64,000 nt of DNA from Paenibacillus sp. Soil750. GTDB lineage: Bacteria; Bacillota; Bacilli; Paenibacillales; NBRC-103111. Each line of letters starts with the position of its first letter. Position 1 is the first letter of the stretch. The stretch lies in assembly GCF_001428045.1 (NCBI RefSeq), contig NZ_LMSD01000034.1, positions 124,001 through 188,000 of the forward strand. The letters run 5' to 3'. The notes beneath the pieces were generated by a model, which saw only the letters and a list, made by a program, of their open reading frames with translations, had not been told where the DNA came from and made no database searches. Made by a program: the position numbers and the translations under genes. This document shows positions 1 through 8,778 of this stretch, in pieces.

Positions 1-2
1 AT

Positions 3-293
3 GATGCTGTTGCGAAAACTTTATCGATGTATGACTTTAATTCTACGACTATTCAAGACAGTGTAACTTTAGCAACTCCTGGAATCTATACGAATCAAAG
101 AGTTCTAACCTCTCATGTTACAGGGTTGCAGTATTTACCTACTATAGGGACTACACCAATTTCGGGGAATTTGATCGGTGGTTCAGCATTCAGGATGGTT
201 ATGACGTTTACGTTTCAGCGTTCAAAGTTGTTCGGAGGGTTTGAGAATTACAATGTGAAGAGAGAGACAGGGTTTAAACTGCTTCAATATTAA
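3..293 (+). CDS. 3' end of an unknown protein gene (partial)
   Basis: The reading frame is already open at base 3 and runs to a TAA at 291-293, so this is the C-terminal 96 residues of a gene that starts before the window. The fragment is rich in Thr, Ser, Gly and hydrophobic residues in alternating, beta-strand-like spacing and ends in a short basic and aromatic stretch. I do not recognise a family. An internal ATG at 27 exists but has no ribosome site, so a short independent gene is unlikely. A strong bidirectional terminator follows at once and faces the convergent gene at 350-1849. The frame is clear; the function is unknown. Confidence 0.6.
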   Translation, partial: DAVAKTLSMYDFNSTTIQDSVTLATPGIYTNQRVLTSHVTGLQYLPTIGTTPISGNLIGGSAFRMVMTFTFQRSKLFGGFENYNVKRETGFKLLQY

Positions 294-300
294 ACTGTAA

Positions 301-354
301 AATAAGCCCAAATGCCAAGGGGAACTTGATCTTAGCATTTGGGCTTATTTTATT
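301..354. terminator. Bidirectional rho-independent terminator
   Basis: A perfect 15-bp stem (301-315 with 335-349) is followed by a T-rich run on the + strand. It lies between two convergent genes, and its right flank overlaps the stop codon of the reverse-strand gene ending at 350. Confidence 0.85.
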
Positions 355-1849
355 TTCTAATAGGATTCCAATCAGGTGGTGGTGTTGAAATTACTGCTGA
401 TGACGAAGTTGGCGTTGGTGTAGGTGAAGCGGATGAAGTCCCACTTAATTGTAAGGAAGTTACAGGCGGATTGGATGTTCCGGTTGTAATTGTTTTATTG
501 TTTGCAAAGTCAATTTTCCCTGCAACTGCAATAATGCCCCCTGTTGTAAGGTTTATTTGAGTCCCAGAGGTAAAATCTCCTGATACAAAGATATCTCCAG
601 AAGACACATTAAACTCGGCATTATTTTTAACGTAAATATTCCCAGAAGCTAGATTGCCATTTGAGATATTTAAGGTGGTTTGGGTTTCAATTTTAAATGT
701 GTCATCGATTGTCATTTGTTTAGTTGTTACGTTACCTCCATTGCTAAGTGTCATACTTCCAGCATAGATGTTATTATCAATTTTTAAGGTAGTTTGCGTG
801 CCTGTAATAAAGCTACTTTCGCTCCACAAGTTGCCGTAGGTGCCGCCATTGCCGCTCTTAATTGTTATATCAAGTTGATTACTTCCAGTAATTTTTCCCG
901 TTGTAGATGGATTAGACGCAGTTTGGTTTGCTATTAGACTACCATACACTTCTAGATTTGCATTATTAAATGAATAATTATCGGCAATTAGAATGACTGG
1001 CTTTGTACTCGAACCAATTGTTTCAGTGCTGGAGACATTTAATGTACCTGGCACATAGATAACAACAGGGTTGGTTGAACTTGCAGTAATACTCGACTTT
1101 ACTTGACTTATGCTGCACGATGTACAGGTGATTAGACCGGGTGTCTTTGTCACATTCAAATAGTCGTCAATGGCAGATGAAACGCTAGACTTGATACTGG
1201 ACATATAGCTGGTAATTGCTGGTGAAAGAGTTGTGTTTTTCCCAGCGTTAACATTGGAACTATTCCCGTATAAGACACCAACTCCCGCTGGAATAGGCAC
1301 GGTTTGCCCCGGTTCAATGTGGGTCGATGTATTGGGGGTAGGGTTAGGTGATGGTGTTGTTACTACGATTGCGTTAAACGCAGATATTTGAAATTTGATT
1401 AATTTGCTATGCGCATTATTGACGGTAGCTTTGAAAAAAACATTATATACATTGTCAGATGTAACGGGGCCATTGATTCTAGTATTGGTGGCTGCCACTT
1501 CTACATATTGCTCGTAACTCGTTACAATGCCCTCTGGAGTTGTAATGTTTCGTGCGACCCAACCTAATCCTTGCGTTCCCGAACCACCGCCGTACATATT
1601 GAAGTACGTTCTGCGGTCCATTCCGTTTCCATAGGTATCGTAACTCTTCAAATAGGTAATAAATGATTCCATGCCACTAACGGCTAGATCAGTAGCCTTT
1701 TTCTCATAGTCAGTTTGGCTATTGGCAAGTTGATTCGTTGAAGACGAAGCAAGAATAACAGGTGTTACGATCATCAAAACAAGGAGAATAAGAAGTACGT
1801 AGGTAAGTACATTTCCTCTTTCACTCTGGAGTGGAATAAGAAATTTCAT
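350..1849 (-). CDS. Prepilin-like (PilX-type) surface protein with a repetitive beta-rich passenger
   Basis: A 499-residue protein. The N-terminus has a short charged leader ending in S-E-R-G, followed by about 22 hydrophobic residues (roughly 12-35). This is the layout of type IV prepilin-like proteins, although position +5 after the Gly is not the usual Glu. Residues about 60-170 resemble the globular part of PilX-type minor pilins. A Pro/Thr linker (about 168-180) leads into a long Ser/Thr/Asn/Gly-rich region with repeated short strands (about 270-460), like bactofilin or beta-helix folds, and then a Ser/Pro/Thr tail. The start is set by an AAAGGAGAG ribosome site. It is probably exported and assembled at or anchored to the cell surface. 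It lies 12 kb from the Tad locus, so a link to that machine is only a possibility. Confidence 0.55.
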   Translation of the reverse strand: MKFLIPLQSERGNVLTYVLLILLVLMIVTPVILASSSTNQLANSQTDYEKKATDLAVSGMESFITYLKSYDTYGNGMDRRTYFNMYGGGSGTQGLGWVARNITTPEGIVTSYEQYVEVAATNTRINGPVTSDNVYNVFFKATVNNAHSKLIKFQISAFNAIVVTTPSPNPTPNTSTHIEPGQTVPIPAGVGVLYGNSSNVNAGKNTTLSPAITSYMSSIKSSVSSAIDDYLNVTKTPGLITCTSCSISQVKSSITASSTNPVVIYVPGTLNVSSTETIGSSTKPVILIADNYSFNNANLEVYGSLIANQTASNPSTTGKITGSNQLDITIKSGNGGTYGNLWSESSFITGTQTTLKIDNNIYAGSMTLSNGGNVTTKQMTIDDTFKIETQTTLNISNGNLASGNIYVKNNAEFNVSSGDIFVSGDFTSGTQINLTTGGIIAVAGKIDFANNKTITTGTSNPPVTSLQLSGTSSASPTPTPTSSSAVISTPPPDWNPIRK

Positions 1850-1897
1850 GATTAACTCTCCTTTCTTCTGGATTACATATCTCCTATTATATCGAAT

Positions 1898-1935
1898 AAA
1901 AAAAGGCTAGTATAGTACTGAAGTACTATACTAGC
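1898..1935 (-). terminator. Terminator of the nitroreductase gene
   Basis: A 14-bp perfect stem (1906-1919 with 1922-1935) with a 2-base loop is followed, in reverse-strand reading, by a U7 run (A7 at 1898-1904). It sits just past the stop of the nitroreductase gene. Confidence 0.85.
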
Positions 1936-1940
1936 TCTAT

Positions 1941-2549
1941 TCACTTCGACAAATTTTGACCAAACTCACCTGCGAAAATGGTTTCGTTTATCGGGAGTCT
2001 GTCAGATGGAACTTCGCGTTCTTGCAGCTTTTCAGGAAGTGCATCTGCAGGACCACGGTATCCGATGGCAATAACTGCATGAAGTTCGTAGTCGGCAGGA
2101 ATTTGGAGTGCTTCGCGTGCTTGTTCACGTTCGAAACCACCCATCGCATGAGTGATTAACCCTTGATTATTCGCTTCAAGCGCTAAATATCCCCACGCAG
2201 TGCCTGCATCGAATGCATGGCTAGGATTGTCTGTTCCTCTTGGACTTTTGGTGTGTGAAATAACAAGAGTAAGTACGGGGGCTTTCTCACACCACACAAG
2301 GTTAAACGGATTAATAAACGTATGGAATTTAGCAAGTTGCTCAGATGTACGGGCAACGATGAAACGCCAAGGCTGATTATTACTTCCCGATGGTGCCCAA
2401 CGTGCTGCTTCAAATAGACTTAACAGTACTTCTTCCGATACTTCTTGGTTCGTGAAGGAACGAGGGGACCAACGCTCAAGAAACTGTGGATTAATTTCAT
2501 GATCCGGTTGACGATGAGCTTCAATTTCATTGGGTAGTGATGTGGACAT
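1941..2549 (-). CDS. Nitroreductase-family oxidoreductase
   Basis: A 202-residue FMN-dependent NAD(P)H oxidoreductase of the nitroreductase superfamily. The family's N-terminal signature is visible: an R-S-F motif near residue 30 and the A-R-W-A-P-S-G-S-N-N-Q-P-W block at about 49-61, which binds FMN phosphate. A Gly-rich C-terminal part follows. The length fits the family (about 190-220). Such enzymes reduce nitroaromatics or quinones; the true substrate cannot be read from sequence. The start follows a strong AAGGAGG site. The gene is monocistronic, ending in its own terminator. Confidence 0.85.
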   Translation of the reverse strand: MSTSLPNEIEAHRQPDHEINPQFLERWSPRSFTNQEVSEEVLLSLFEAARWAPSGSNNQPWRFIVARTSEQLAKFHTFINPFNLVWCEKAPVLTLVISHTKSPRGTDNPSHAFDAGTAWGYLALEANNQGLITHAMGGFEREQAREALQIPADYELHAVIAIGYRGPADALPEKLQEREVPSDRLPINETIFAGEFGQNLSK

Positions 2550-2670
2550 TAGTTATTCCTCCTTATTGTGGATTTCATCCTAATTTTACCTTATTATGAG
2601 CTTGTTTACGAATTTCTCAATTTTTCATTGACTTGTATGTCATTGGCGCAATTTGGCAAAGCTAATTGTT

Positions 2671-2919
2671 ATGAACATGATGGACCAAGAAGAGGTGCGA
2701 GAAGCCGTGAATTTCACGAGTCATGATGTCATTATTATTGAGAGAGCTTTAAGAACTGCCATGAAACATGATCGAGAAGAGCACCGTTCGAGAGACTATC
2801 AAGAAGTTTTGTTCAAAATGCAAGAGAGTGCCAACCAAGCGCTGTCGGTCAATGCTCAGATCACTAGTGACCATGATGGCCTACGATACGATTATGATGA
2901 TTCAGCTGATTTGATGTAG
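2671..2919 (+). CDS. Small unknown protein
   Basis: A short acidic ORF of about 82 residues from the ATG at 2671. The frame can also be opened at TTG 2653, or at ATG 2677 or 2680, and none has a convincing ribosome site, so the start is unsettled. The middle is charged and probably helical (Glu/Arg/His-rich). No Cys, signal or membrane segment is seen. It lies 59 bp before mrfA in the same direction and could be cotranscribed with it. I do not recognise the family. It may be a real small gene, but codon evidence alone is weak. Confidence 0.4.
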   Translation: MNMMDQEEVREAVNFTSHDVIIIERALRTAMKHDREEHRSRDYQEVLFKMQESANQALSVNAQITSDHDGLRYDYDDSADLM

Positions 2920-2978
2920 ACATACGAACGTATATTCTGTAAAATGGAAGAAACGAAATGGGTAAGGAGATTCGGTTT

Positions 2979-5267
2979 ATGAATCCTTTCACAGGTAAGG
3001 TTTCTTCAATGATAGAGATGATTGACGGGCTGCGTAAATCGCCTGAAATCATGCAGCAAGTCACATATTGGCACACGATACCCCCACGAGATCCGAAACT
3101 GGCTGATTTTCCAGAAGGGTTGCATGAGGGTATTTGTGTTGCGCTTCGACATAAAAACATCGGGCAATTATATACGCATCAGGCGGAATCGTTTCGCCAA
3201 GTGACTGCTGGCAATCACGTTGTTACTGTGACTCCGACTGCGTCGGGGAAGACGCTTTGCTACAATCTGCCAGTCCTTCAGAAGATTTTGGAGAACGACG
3301 CTTCGCGAGCGCTCTATTTATTCCCTACTAAAGCACTGGCACAAGATCAGGTCGCAGAGCTGCAAGAAATGATTGAATTTATGGATGTGGATATTAAGAC
3401 GCATACGTATGACGGTGATACACCACCTACAGTTCGGCAAGCGATACGAAACGCTGGACATATTGTTGTCACGAACCCAGATATGCTGCATTCCGCGATT
3501 TTGCCGCATCATACCAAATGGGTGAAGTTGTTCGAGAATTTAAACTACATTGTGATTGATGAAGTGCATTCCTATCGGGGTGTTTTCGGGAGTCATGTCG
3601 CGAATGTGATACGCAGGCTGAAACGAATTTGCCGTTTCTATGGTTCTAATCCGCAATTTATATGTGCTTCGGCTACGATAGATAACCCTAAGGAACACGC
3701 TGAGCGACTTATCGGTGAAACCGTTGCGTTGATTGATAATAATGGTGCGCCGGCAGGAGAGAAGCACTTTGTATTCTATAACCCGCCTGTTGTGAATCAA
3801 CAGTTAGGGATACGTAAAAGCTCTGTCTTGGAAACACGGACGCTAGCAGGCAAGTTGCTGCGGAGTGGGATCCAGACGATTGTGTTTGCCCGTAGCCGCG
3901 TGCGTGTGGAGATCTTGCTGACCTATTTGCAAGAGCTCGTGAGTCACGAGCTGGGCAACAAGTCGATCCGCGGCTATCGCGGTGGGTATCTCCCGAAGCT
4001 GCGCAGGGAGATTGAAAGAGGATTACGCAGCGGGGAAATCCGTGGCGTTGTGAGCACGAACGCACTGGAGCTGGGCATCGATATTGGCCAGCTGCAAGCG
4101 TGCGTGCTCAATGGCTATCCCGGCACGATAGCCAGCACTTGGCAGCAGTCCGGGCGTGCCGGGCGGCGGCAGGAAACCTCGCTGACGATTCTCGTCGCGA
4201 GCAGTAATCCACTGGATCAATATTTGATCCAGAATCCGCGCTATTTCTTCGAGCGTCCGCCGGAGCAGGCGCGCATTCATCCAGATAATCTGATCATTCT
4301 CGTGGATCATGTGAAGTGTGCGGCCTATGAGCTGCCTTTCGAAGCGAATGAGAAGTTCGGTGAGGAGTCACTCACCGATGTTCTTGAGTATTTGACTGAG
4401 GAGCAGGTTCTGCACCAAGTCAATGATCGTTGGTATTGGATGGAGCAGTCGTTCCCTGCTCATAACATTTCATTGCGCTCTGCGGCGCAAGAGAACTTCA
4501 TCATAATTGATATGACCAATGGTCATCGCGTGATTGGGGAATGTGATCGTTTCAGTGCGCCAACCTTGATTCATGAAGAGGCTATTTATATACATGAAGG
4601 CATACAATTCCAAGTTGAAAAGTTGGATTATGAAGAGAAGAAAGCTTTCGTGAGGCAAGTGAATGTGGACTACTTCACGGATGCGAGTATGGCTGTACAG
4701 CTCAAGGTATTGCACGTGAATCGGGAGGGACGAGTTGGCGGTCTACTTCGTCAATTAGGCGAGGTGACGGTGAATGCACAGCCAACGATTTTCAAGAAAA
4801 TCCGTCTGCGTACGCATGAGAATATAGGCTCAGGGCCAATCCGATTGCCAGAAGAGGAGCTGCATACGAGCTCCTATTGGTTTACTTTCGACGAGGCGAT
4901 GTCGGCAGGTCGATCGGCGAATGACATGCAGCATGCGCTGCTTGGTATTGCCAATGTCCTAGCGCATCTAGCGCCGCTGTATTTGATGTGCGACCCGATG
5001 GATATCCGGGTCGTTCCGCAAGTGAAGGCGGTGCACAGCAAGCTGCCGACCGTGTTCTTCTACGACCGCTACCCAGGCGGCGTGGGTCTTAGTGATCGGC
5101 TGTACGAGGTCCACGGACAGCTGATGGATCAGGCGCGCAGCCTGATCAAGAGCTGCGGTTGCATCAGCGGCTGCCCGGCCTGTGTCGGGCCGATCGAAGA
5201 GGTCGGCCTGCTGGGCAAGAAGCTCGCGCTGGAGCTGCTCGCAGAGCTCGATGGCGGTGCCCGATGA
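2979..5267 (+). CDS. mrfA: DEAD/DEAH-box DNA helicase MrfA (YprA-type)
   Basis: This is the helicase of the MrfA-MrfB repair pair, which in Bacillus subtilis acts in repair of mitomycin C adducts. Seen here: the Q-motif region with Y-T-H-Q; Walker A T-P-T-A-S-G-K-T (about residues 85-92); Walker B D-E-V-H (about 194-197); S-A-T motif III; Q-x-x-G-R-A-G-R-R motif VI; and the C-terminal DUF1998 zinc-type cluster C-x-C-x3-C-x2-C just before the end. All match the Bacillus protein (749 residues). The ATG at 2979 has an AAGGAG site 9 bases upstream and is preferred over ATG 2958. Its stop overlaps the mrfB start by four bases (ATGA), showing translational coupling. The 3' third, especially after about 4960, is markedly GC-richer than the first part. 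Confidence 0.93.
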   Translation: MNPFTGKVSSMIEMIDGLRKSPEIMQQVTYWHTIPPRDPKLADFPEGLHEGICVALRHKNIGQLYTHQAESFRQVTAGNHVVTVTPTASGKTLCYNLPVLQKILENDASRALYLFPTKALAQDQVAELQEMIEFMDVDIKTHTYDGDTPPTVRQAIRNAGHIVVTNPDMLHSAILPHHTKWVKLFENLNYIVIDEVHSYRGVFGSHVANVIRRLKRICRFYGSNPQFICASATIDNPKEHAERLIGETVALIDNNGAPAGEKHFVFYNPPVVNQQLGIRKSSVLETRTLAGKLLRSGIQTIVFARSRVRVEILLTYLQELVSHELGNKSIRGYRGGYLPKLRREIERGLRSGEIRGVVSTNALELGIDIGQLQACVLNGYPGTIASTWQQSGRAGRRQETSLTILVASSNPLDQYLIQNPRYFFERPPEQARIHPDNLIILVDHVKCAAYELPFEANEKFGEESLTDVLEYLTEEQVLHQVNDRWYWMEQSFPAHNISLRSAAQENFIIIDMTNGHRVIGECDRFSAPTLIHEEAIYIHEGIQFQVEKLDYEEKKAFVRQVNVDYFTDASMAVQLKVLHVNREGRVGGLLRQLGEVTVNAQPTIFKKIRLRTHENIGSGPIRLPEEELHTSSYWFTFDEAMSAGRSANDMQHALLGIANVLAHLAPLYLMCDPMDIRVVPQVKAVHSKLPTVFFYDRYPGGVGLSDRLYEVHGQLMDQARSLIKSCGCISGCPACVGPIEEVGLLGKKLALELLAELDGGAR

Positions 5268-6649
5268 GCGGGCTCCGCGAAAGGCTCGGCCGCCTGCGGG
5301 GACCCGCAGCGGCTGGGGCAACACCGCCGCCCCCGCCGGAGGCAGGGGGCGAGTGGGCGCAGCTCGGCGCCCATATTGCGACGAGCCCCGCGGGCTCGTT
5401 CGTCATGCGGCGCCGCCAGTACGGCGCGGACAGCGTGCACGGCATCTATCGGCTGCGTGACCTCGCCGATGTTGCTGCGCAGCTGTCCTGCTTTCACGAC
5501 GGAGACGCCGTCGTCCGGCTCGAAGAGCTGCTCTTCTTCGATACGGAGACTACTGGACTCGGCGTCGGTGCTGGCAACGTGCCGTTCATGGTCGGCATCG
5601 GCTACTACACAGGTGAGCTGTTCACGGTTGAACAGCTCATGATACGCAACCCAGCAGAAGAGCATGCGATGCTGGTGTACCTACAAGAACTGTTAGGACG
5701 ATACACGCATATCGTCTCTTATAACGGCCGTACGTTTGATTGGCCGATTCTGAAGAATCGCTTTGTCCTGAATCGTCTTAAACTAGATGACGAGAAGCTG
5801 CTTCAGCTCGATCTTCTTTATGCTTCAAGAAGTCTGTGGCGTAATACGCTGCCCTCCTGTCGGTTGAGCAAAGTAGAGGAGAGCAGACTAGGCTTTGAAC
5901 GCGTAGATGATGTGCCAGGGTCAATGGCGCCAGCATTGTATTTTCAATATTTGGCTGAGAAAGACCCTGCAATCCTTCAAGGTGTATTTATTCATAACGA
6001 GCACGATATCGTAACATTGGCCGCGTTGACTGTTCATTTTGGTAATCTGCTGTGTCCAGATGAGAATGATCCCGAGCTCATTCCGAACATTGACTCGGAA
6101 GAACTCTTTCGGACAGGACTCTGGCTCGACAAAATGGCAAGGCCTGCCAAGGCGGAGCAGTATTTCAATGTTTTATTCGAGAAACTAATGCATAACACGA
6201 CTGCTAACCAGTCGGCTGAACAAGAAACTGTCTTACTTCAATTGGCAACCTATTATAAGAAAATTGGTCAATATAACCGTGCGATTGAGCTATGGAAGCA
6301 AGCAATTTTACTTAAACCTGCAAGCATTTCGTTACAGCTAGAACCTTATTTAGAACTTGCGATGTACTATGAACACCGTGAAAAGGACTTGGGTCAAGCA
6401 GTCTTTTATGCAGAGGAAGCGTGGGCTAGGCTGTGGCGCCGGCGCGCTCTTCACCGAGGTGACCGCAAGATCAACGAGATTGAAGAGGCTTGGGAAAAGC
6501 GGCTTGCACGTTTGCAGCAGAAAATGCGAAAGAAAGAAATGAGTTTACGAGCACTAGCAGATTCGTATCCATCATCTTCGGATAAAATGGGAATAACGAA
6601 AAGAAAAAAGGCGCCAAAACCTACTTACGTGAGCGAAGGTTTAATTTAA
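5264..6649 (+). CDS. mrfB: 3'-5' DEDD exonuclease MrfB (YprB-type) with TPR tail
   Basis: The 461-residue partner of MrfA. DEDD-family exonuclease motifs are present: F-D-T-E-T-T-G (motif I, about 95), N-G-R-T-F-D-W-P (motif II, about 155) and H-N-E-H-D-I-V (motif III, about 247). The C-terminal third contains TPR-like helices, for example around Y-Y-K-K-I-G-Q-Y-N-R-A-I, and ends in a basic tail. The frame stays open upstream to 5159, but the ATG at 5264 overlapping the mrfA stop is the sensible start. The first 300 bases are very GC-rich and encode a Pro/Gly/Ala-rich segment before the nuclease domain. The pair probably degrades damaged DNA in a uvrA-independent excision pathway, as known for the Bacillus homologues. 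Confidence 0.92.
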   Translation: MSGLRERLGRLRGPAAAGATPPPPPEAGGEWAQLGAHIATSPAGSFVMRRRQYGADSVHGIYRLRDLADVAAQLSCFHDGDAVVRLEELLFFDTETTGLGVGAGNVPFMVGIGYYTGELFTVEQLMIRNPAEEHAMLVYLQELLGRYTHIVSYNGRTFDWPILKNRFVLNRLKLDDEKLLQLDLLYASRSLWRNTLPSCRLSKVEESRLGFERVDDVPGSMAPALYFQYLAEKDPAILQGVFIHNEHDIVTLAALTVHFGNLLCPDENDPELIPNIDSEELFRTGLWLDKMARPAKAEQYFNVLFEKLMHNTTANQSAEQETVLLQLATYYKKIGQYNRAIELWKQAILLKPASISLQLEPYLELAMYYEHREKDLGQAVFYAEEAWARLWRRRALHRGDRKINEIEEAWEKRLARLQQKMRKKEMSLRALADSYPSSSDKMGITKRKKAPKPTYVSEGLI

Positions 6650-6734
6650 AGAATAGTCATCACATCTCATCCATTCTCCTTAGGGTACGCGTTTACGCAA
6701 TCCGCCAATTGGTTATACAAGGTATAAAAATGGC

Positions 6735-6740
6735 AAGGAG
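6735..6740 (+). promoter_or_regulatory. Ribosome site that fixes the glycosylase start
   Basis: AAGGAG lies 8 bases before the GTG at 6749. It overlaps an upstream in-frame GTG (6740), which is thereby excluded. The resulting protein begins Met-Pro-Glu-Leu-Pro-Glu, as required because Pro2 is the catalytic nucleophile. Confidence 0.8.
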
Positions 6741-6748
6741 TGATTCTC

Positions 6749-7552
6749 GTGCCTGAGCTTCCGGAAATGGAAACGTATCGTCAGCAGTTGACACGATTAA
6801 TCATAGGAGTACCGATTACGGGAGTCGATGTGACACGCCCGAAATCGTTGAATGTAGATCCTGAAGAATTTGCGGGGAAGCTTATCGGCAATCGAATTGT
6901 GAGGATAGAGCGCAGAGCCAAACACCTACTGTTTCATTTGGCCACAGGTGAGATCCTGCTTTTACATCTCATGCTTGGCGGTTGGATGTTCTTTGGTACT
7001 CAAGAAGAGAAGCCAGATCGAACGATTCAAGTGGACATTCATTTAGGTAACAACAGTTTGTCCTTTATTGGATTGCGTTTAGGTTACTTGCATCTGCATA
7101 CGCCAGAGGTAACCCATAAGCTCTTACAAAAACTTGGACCTGAACCGTTCGAACTTAACCTCACTCAATTTCGGAACGTACTGCGATCTAAGCGGGGGAA
7201 TCTTAAAGTAACGTTTGTAGATCAAACCTTTCTTTCAGGTATAGGGAATTGTTACTCGGATGAAATTTGCTTTGAAGCGGGCCTACTCCCTTTACGAAAG
7301 GTACCCTCGCTTACTGATAATGAACAACTTCAACTCTACCAAGCTATGCAAGCTTTACTTCGAGAAGCGATTGCCGTCGGTGGCTATATGGAAGAACCAT
7401 TATTCGTGGGAGATCGTTTAACAGGACAATATAATCCGAAATGTCGTGTCTATGATCGCAAAGATGAGCCCTGTTTACGATGCGGGAGCCCTATCATTCA
7501 AACCGAAGTCTCAAGCCGTAAATGTTTTTATTGTGCCCATTGCCAGAAGTGA
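6749..7552 (+). CDS. Fpg/Nei-family DNA glycosylase / AP lyase
   Basis: A 267-residue bifunctional DNA glycosylase. After Met removal the N-terminus is P-E-L-P-E, giving the catalytic Pro2 and Glu3. A conserved Lys in the R-A-K-H-L-L-F block (about 57) and the N-terminal beta sandwich fit the family. The C-terminal zinc finger is intact: C-x2-C-x16-C-x2-C (about 242-265). It removes oxidised bases and nicks the resulting abasic site. The Fpg (8-oxoguanine) versus Nei (oxidised pyrimidine) choice is not clear from motifs, so no symbol is given. The next gene, endonuclease IV, follows within 16 bp and provides the following step of base excision repair. Confidence 0.88.
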   Translation: MPELPEMETYRQQLTRLIIGVPITGVDVTRPKSLNVDPEEFAGKLIGNRIVRIERRAKHLLFHLATGEILLLHLMLGGWMFFGTQEEKPDRTIQVDIHLGNNSLSFIGLRLGYLHLHTPEVTHKLLQKLGPEPFELNLTQFRNVLRSKRGNLKVTFVDQTFLSGIGNCYSDEICFEAGLLPLRKVPSLTDNEQLQLYQAMQALLREAIAVGGYMEEPLFVGDRLTGQYNPKCRVYDRKDEPCLRCGSPIIQTEVSSRKCFYCAHCQK

Positions 7553-7567
7553 AAGGTCGGATTGAAC

Positions 7568-8428
7568 ATGTTTATCGGCGCCCATGTAAGAACGCGAGGC
7601 GGTTATTTGAATGCAGCCAAAACTGCCCTTTCAATTGGTGCAAAGGCTTTTCAATATTTTCCGATGAATCCGCGTAGTTTGGCTACGAAAGTTGTCGATC
7701 GTAAAGACGCGAATGCATGTGCTCAGTTGTGTGTGGAACATGGCATTCTCTCTATCGGGCATGCTCCTTATGCATTAAATCCCGCAGCAGATGAGCCTGA
7801 ACGTGAGATCATGGTTAACTTGCTCAAAAATGGCCTAGACATTACAAATGCCTGCGGTTCTGTTGGACTTGTGGTGCATTTTGGTAAATATACGGGAAAA
7901 GACCCGTTACAAGGTTACAAAAATATAATACAATGTTTGAATAGTGCTACGGAAGGTTACACGGGAGCTTCTTTCATATTGCTTGAAAACCAAGCAGGTG
8001 AAGGTTCCCAACTGGGTTTAACCTTTGAAGAAATGGTGCAAGTTCGTAAGCTGTGCGATTCACCCGAGAAAATTGGTTTTTGCTTAGATACTTGTCATGC
8101 TTTTGCTAGTCGTCTTTGGCAAGGAACGGATTGGGCAGAGCTGGAGTCGAAGGGAGATCAGCTAGATTATCTACCTCATCTGAAAGCTATTCATTTGAAT
8201 GATTCGGTGCATCCATGGGGATCGCGCCGTGATCGGCACGCCAACATTGGATCGGGTCATATTGGCATTTCGAATTTTCAAAGCCTCTTACACTCCCATT
8301 ATTTACGAGACATTCCAATTGTTCTTGAGACAGGTACGGGGCTTGATGGCACGCACCGGGAAGAGATTGCGTTCGTAAATTCGTTGTTGGAAAGGAAATG
8401 TGAGGATGATTCATGTATACTTAGATGA
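7568..8428 (+). CDS. nfo: Endonuclease IV-type AP endonuclease
   Basis: A 286-residue TIM-barrel zinc endonuclease. Family metal-binding motifs appear in order: G-A-H near the N-terminus, G-H-A-P-Y (about 67), V-V-H-F-G (about 101), L-L-E-N-Q-A-G (about 140), C-L-D-T-C-H (about 176), H-L-N-D-S (about 212), H-A-N-I-G-S-G-H-I-G (about 225) and a final V-L-E-T. It cleaves 5' of abasic sites and of blocked 3' ends left by the preceding glycosylase. The ATG at 7568 is preferred over the TTG at 7562 because homologues begin just before I/F-G-A-H. The C-terminus overlaps the next gene by 23 bases. Confidence 0.9.
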   Translation: MFIGAHVRTRGGYLNAAKTALSIGAKAFQYFPMNPRSLATKVVDRKDANACAQLCVEHGILSIGHAPYALNPAADEPEREIMVNLLKNGLDITNACGSVGLVVHFGKYTGKDPLQGYKNIIQCLNSATEGYTGASFILLENQAGEGSQLGLTFEEMVQVRKLCDSPEKIGFCLDTCHAFASRLWQGTDWAELESKGDQLDYLPHLKAIHLNDSVHPWGSRRDRHANIGSGHIGISNFQSLLHSHYLRDIPIVLETGTGLDGTHREEIAFVNSLLERKCEDDSCILR

Positions 8429-8759
8429 TTCGCGTCCTTGTCCCCAAGGATTTGTTTTAGCCAAAGATGCGAAAGAATGCATTGCTTTGCTTGAGGAATG
8501 TGTTGTAGACATCTTATCTCTGGATCATGATTTGGGTTGGATGTCGAAGCAAACGGGCATGGATGTTGTCATTTGGTTGATTCAGCAGCGTAAATTTCCA
8601 AGAGCAATTTATATTCATACGTCTAGTCCTTCCGCATGCGCTCAGATGTATCAGATGCTATATGCTGTCAAGCCAGATGAAATGGGGCTATATGCGCATC
8701 GTATGCCTGATGAAGTATTGATGGGAGTTGCACAAAAAAACGATCCAAGTAAACCGTAA
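8406..8759 (+). CDS. Receiver-like protein (cyclic-phosphate processing REC-type fold)
   Basis: A 117-residue single-domain protein resembling the cREC-type receiver family. It begins with I-H-V-Y-L-D-D-S-R-P, with paired acidic residues like a receiver's metal site, and has a central L-S-L-D-H-D-L-G motif where the phosphoacceptor-like Asp would lie. No output domain is attached. The start is the ATG with AAAGGA upstream; an in-frame GTG at 8400 is less likely. It overlaps the nfo end, so it is translationally coupled to a repair gene. Family membership is from motif recall; biochemical function is unknown. Confidence 0.6.
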   Translation: MIHVYLDDSRPCPQGFVLAKDAKECIALLEECVVDILSLDHDLGWMSKQTGMDVVIWLIQQRKFPRAIYIHTSSPSACAQMYQMLYAVKPDEMGLYAHRMPDEVLMGVAQKNDPSKP

Positions 8760-8778
8760 TGTGAAAGGAAACGAACTT

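Noticed and set aside
5129..5665. Reverse frame across the mrfA-mrfB junction
   Set aside because: Another GC-driven shadow frame; both forward genes carry family motifs here.
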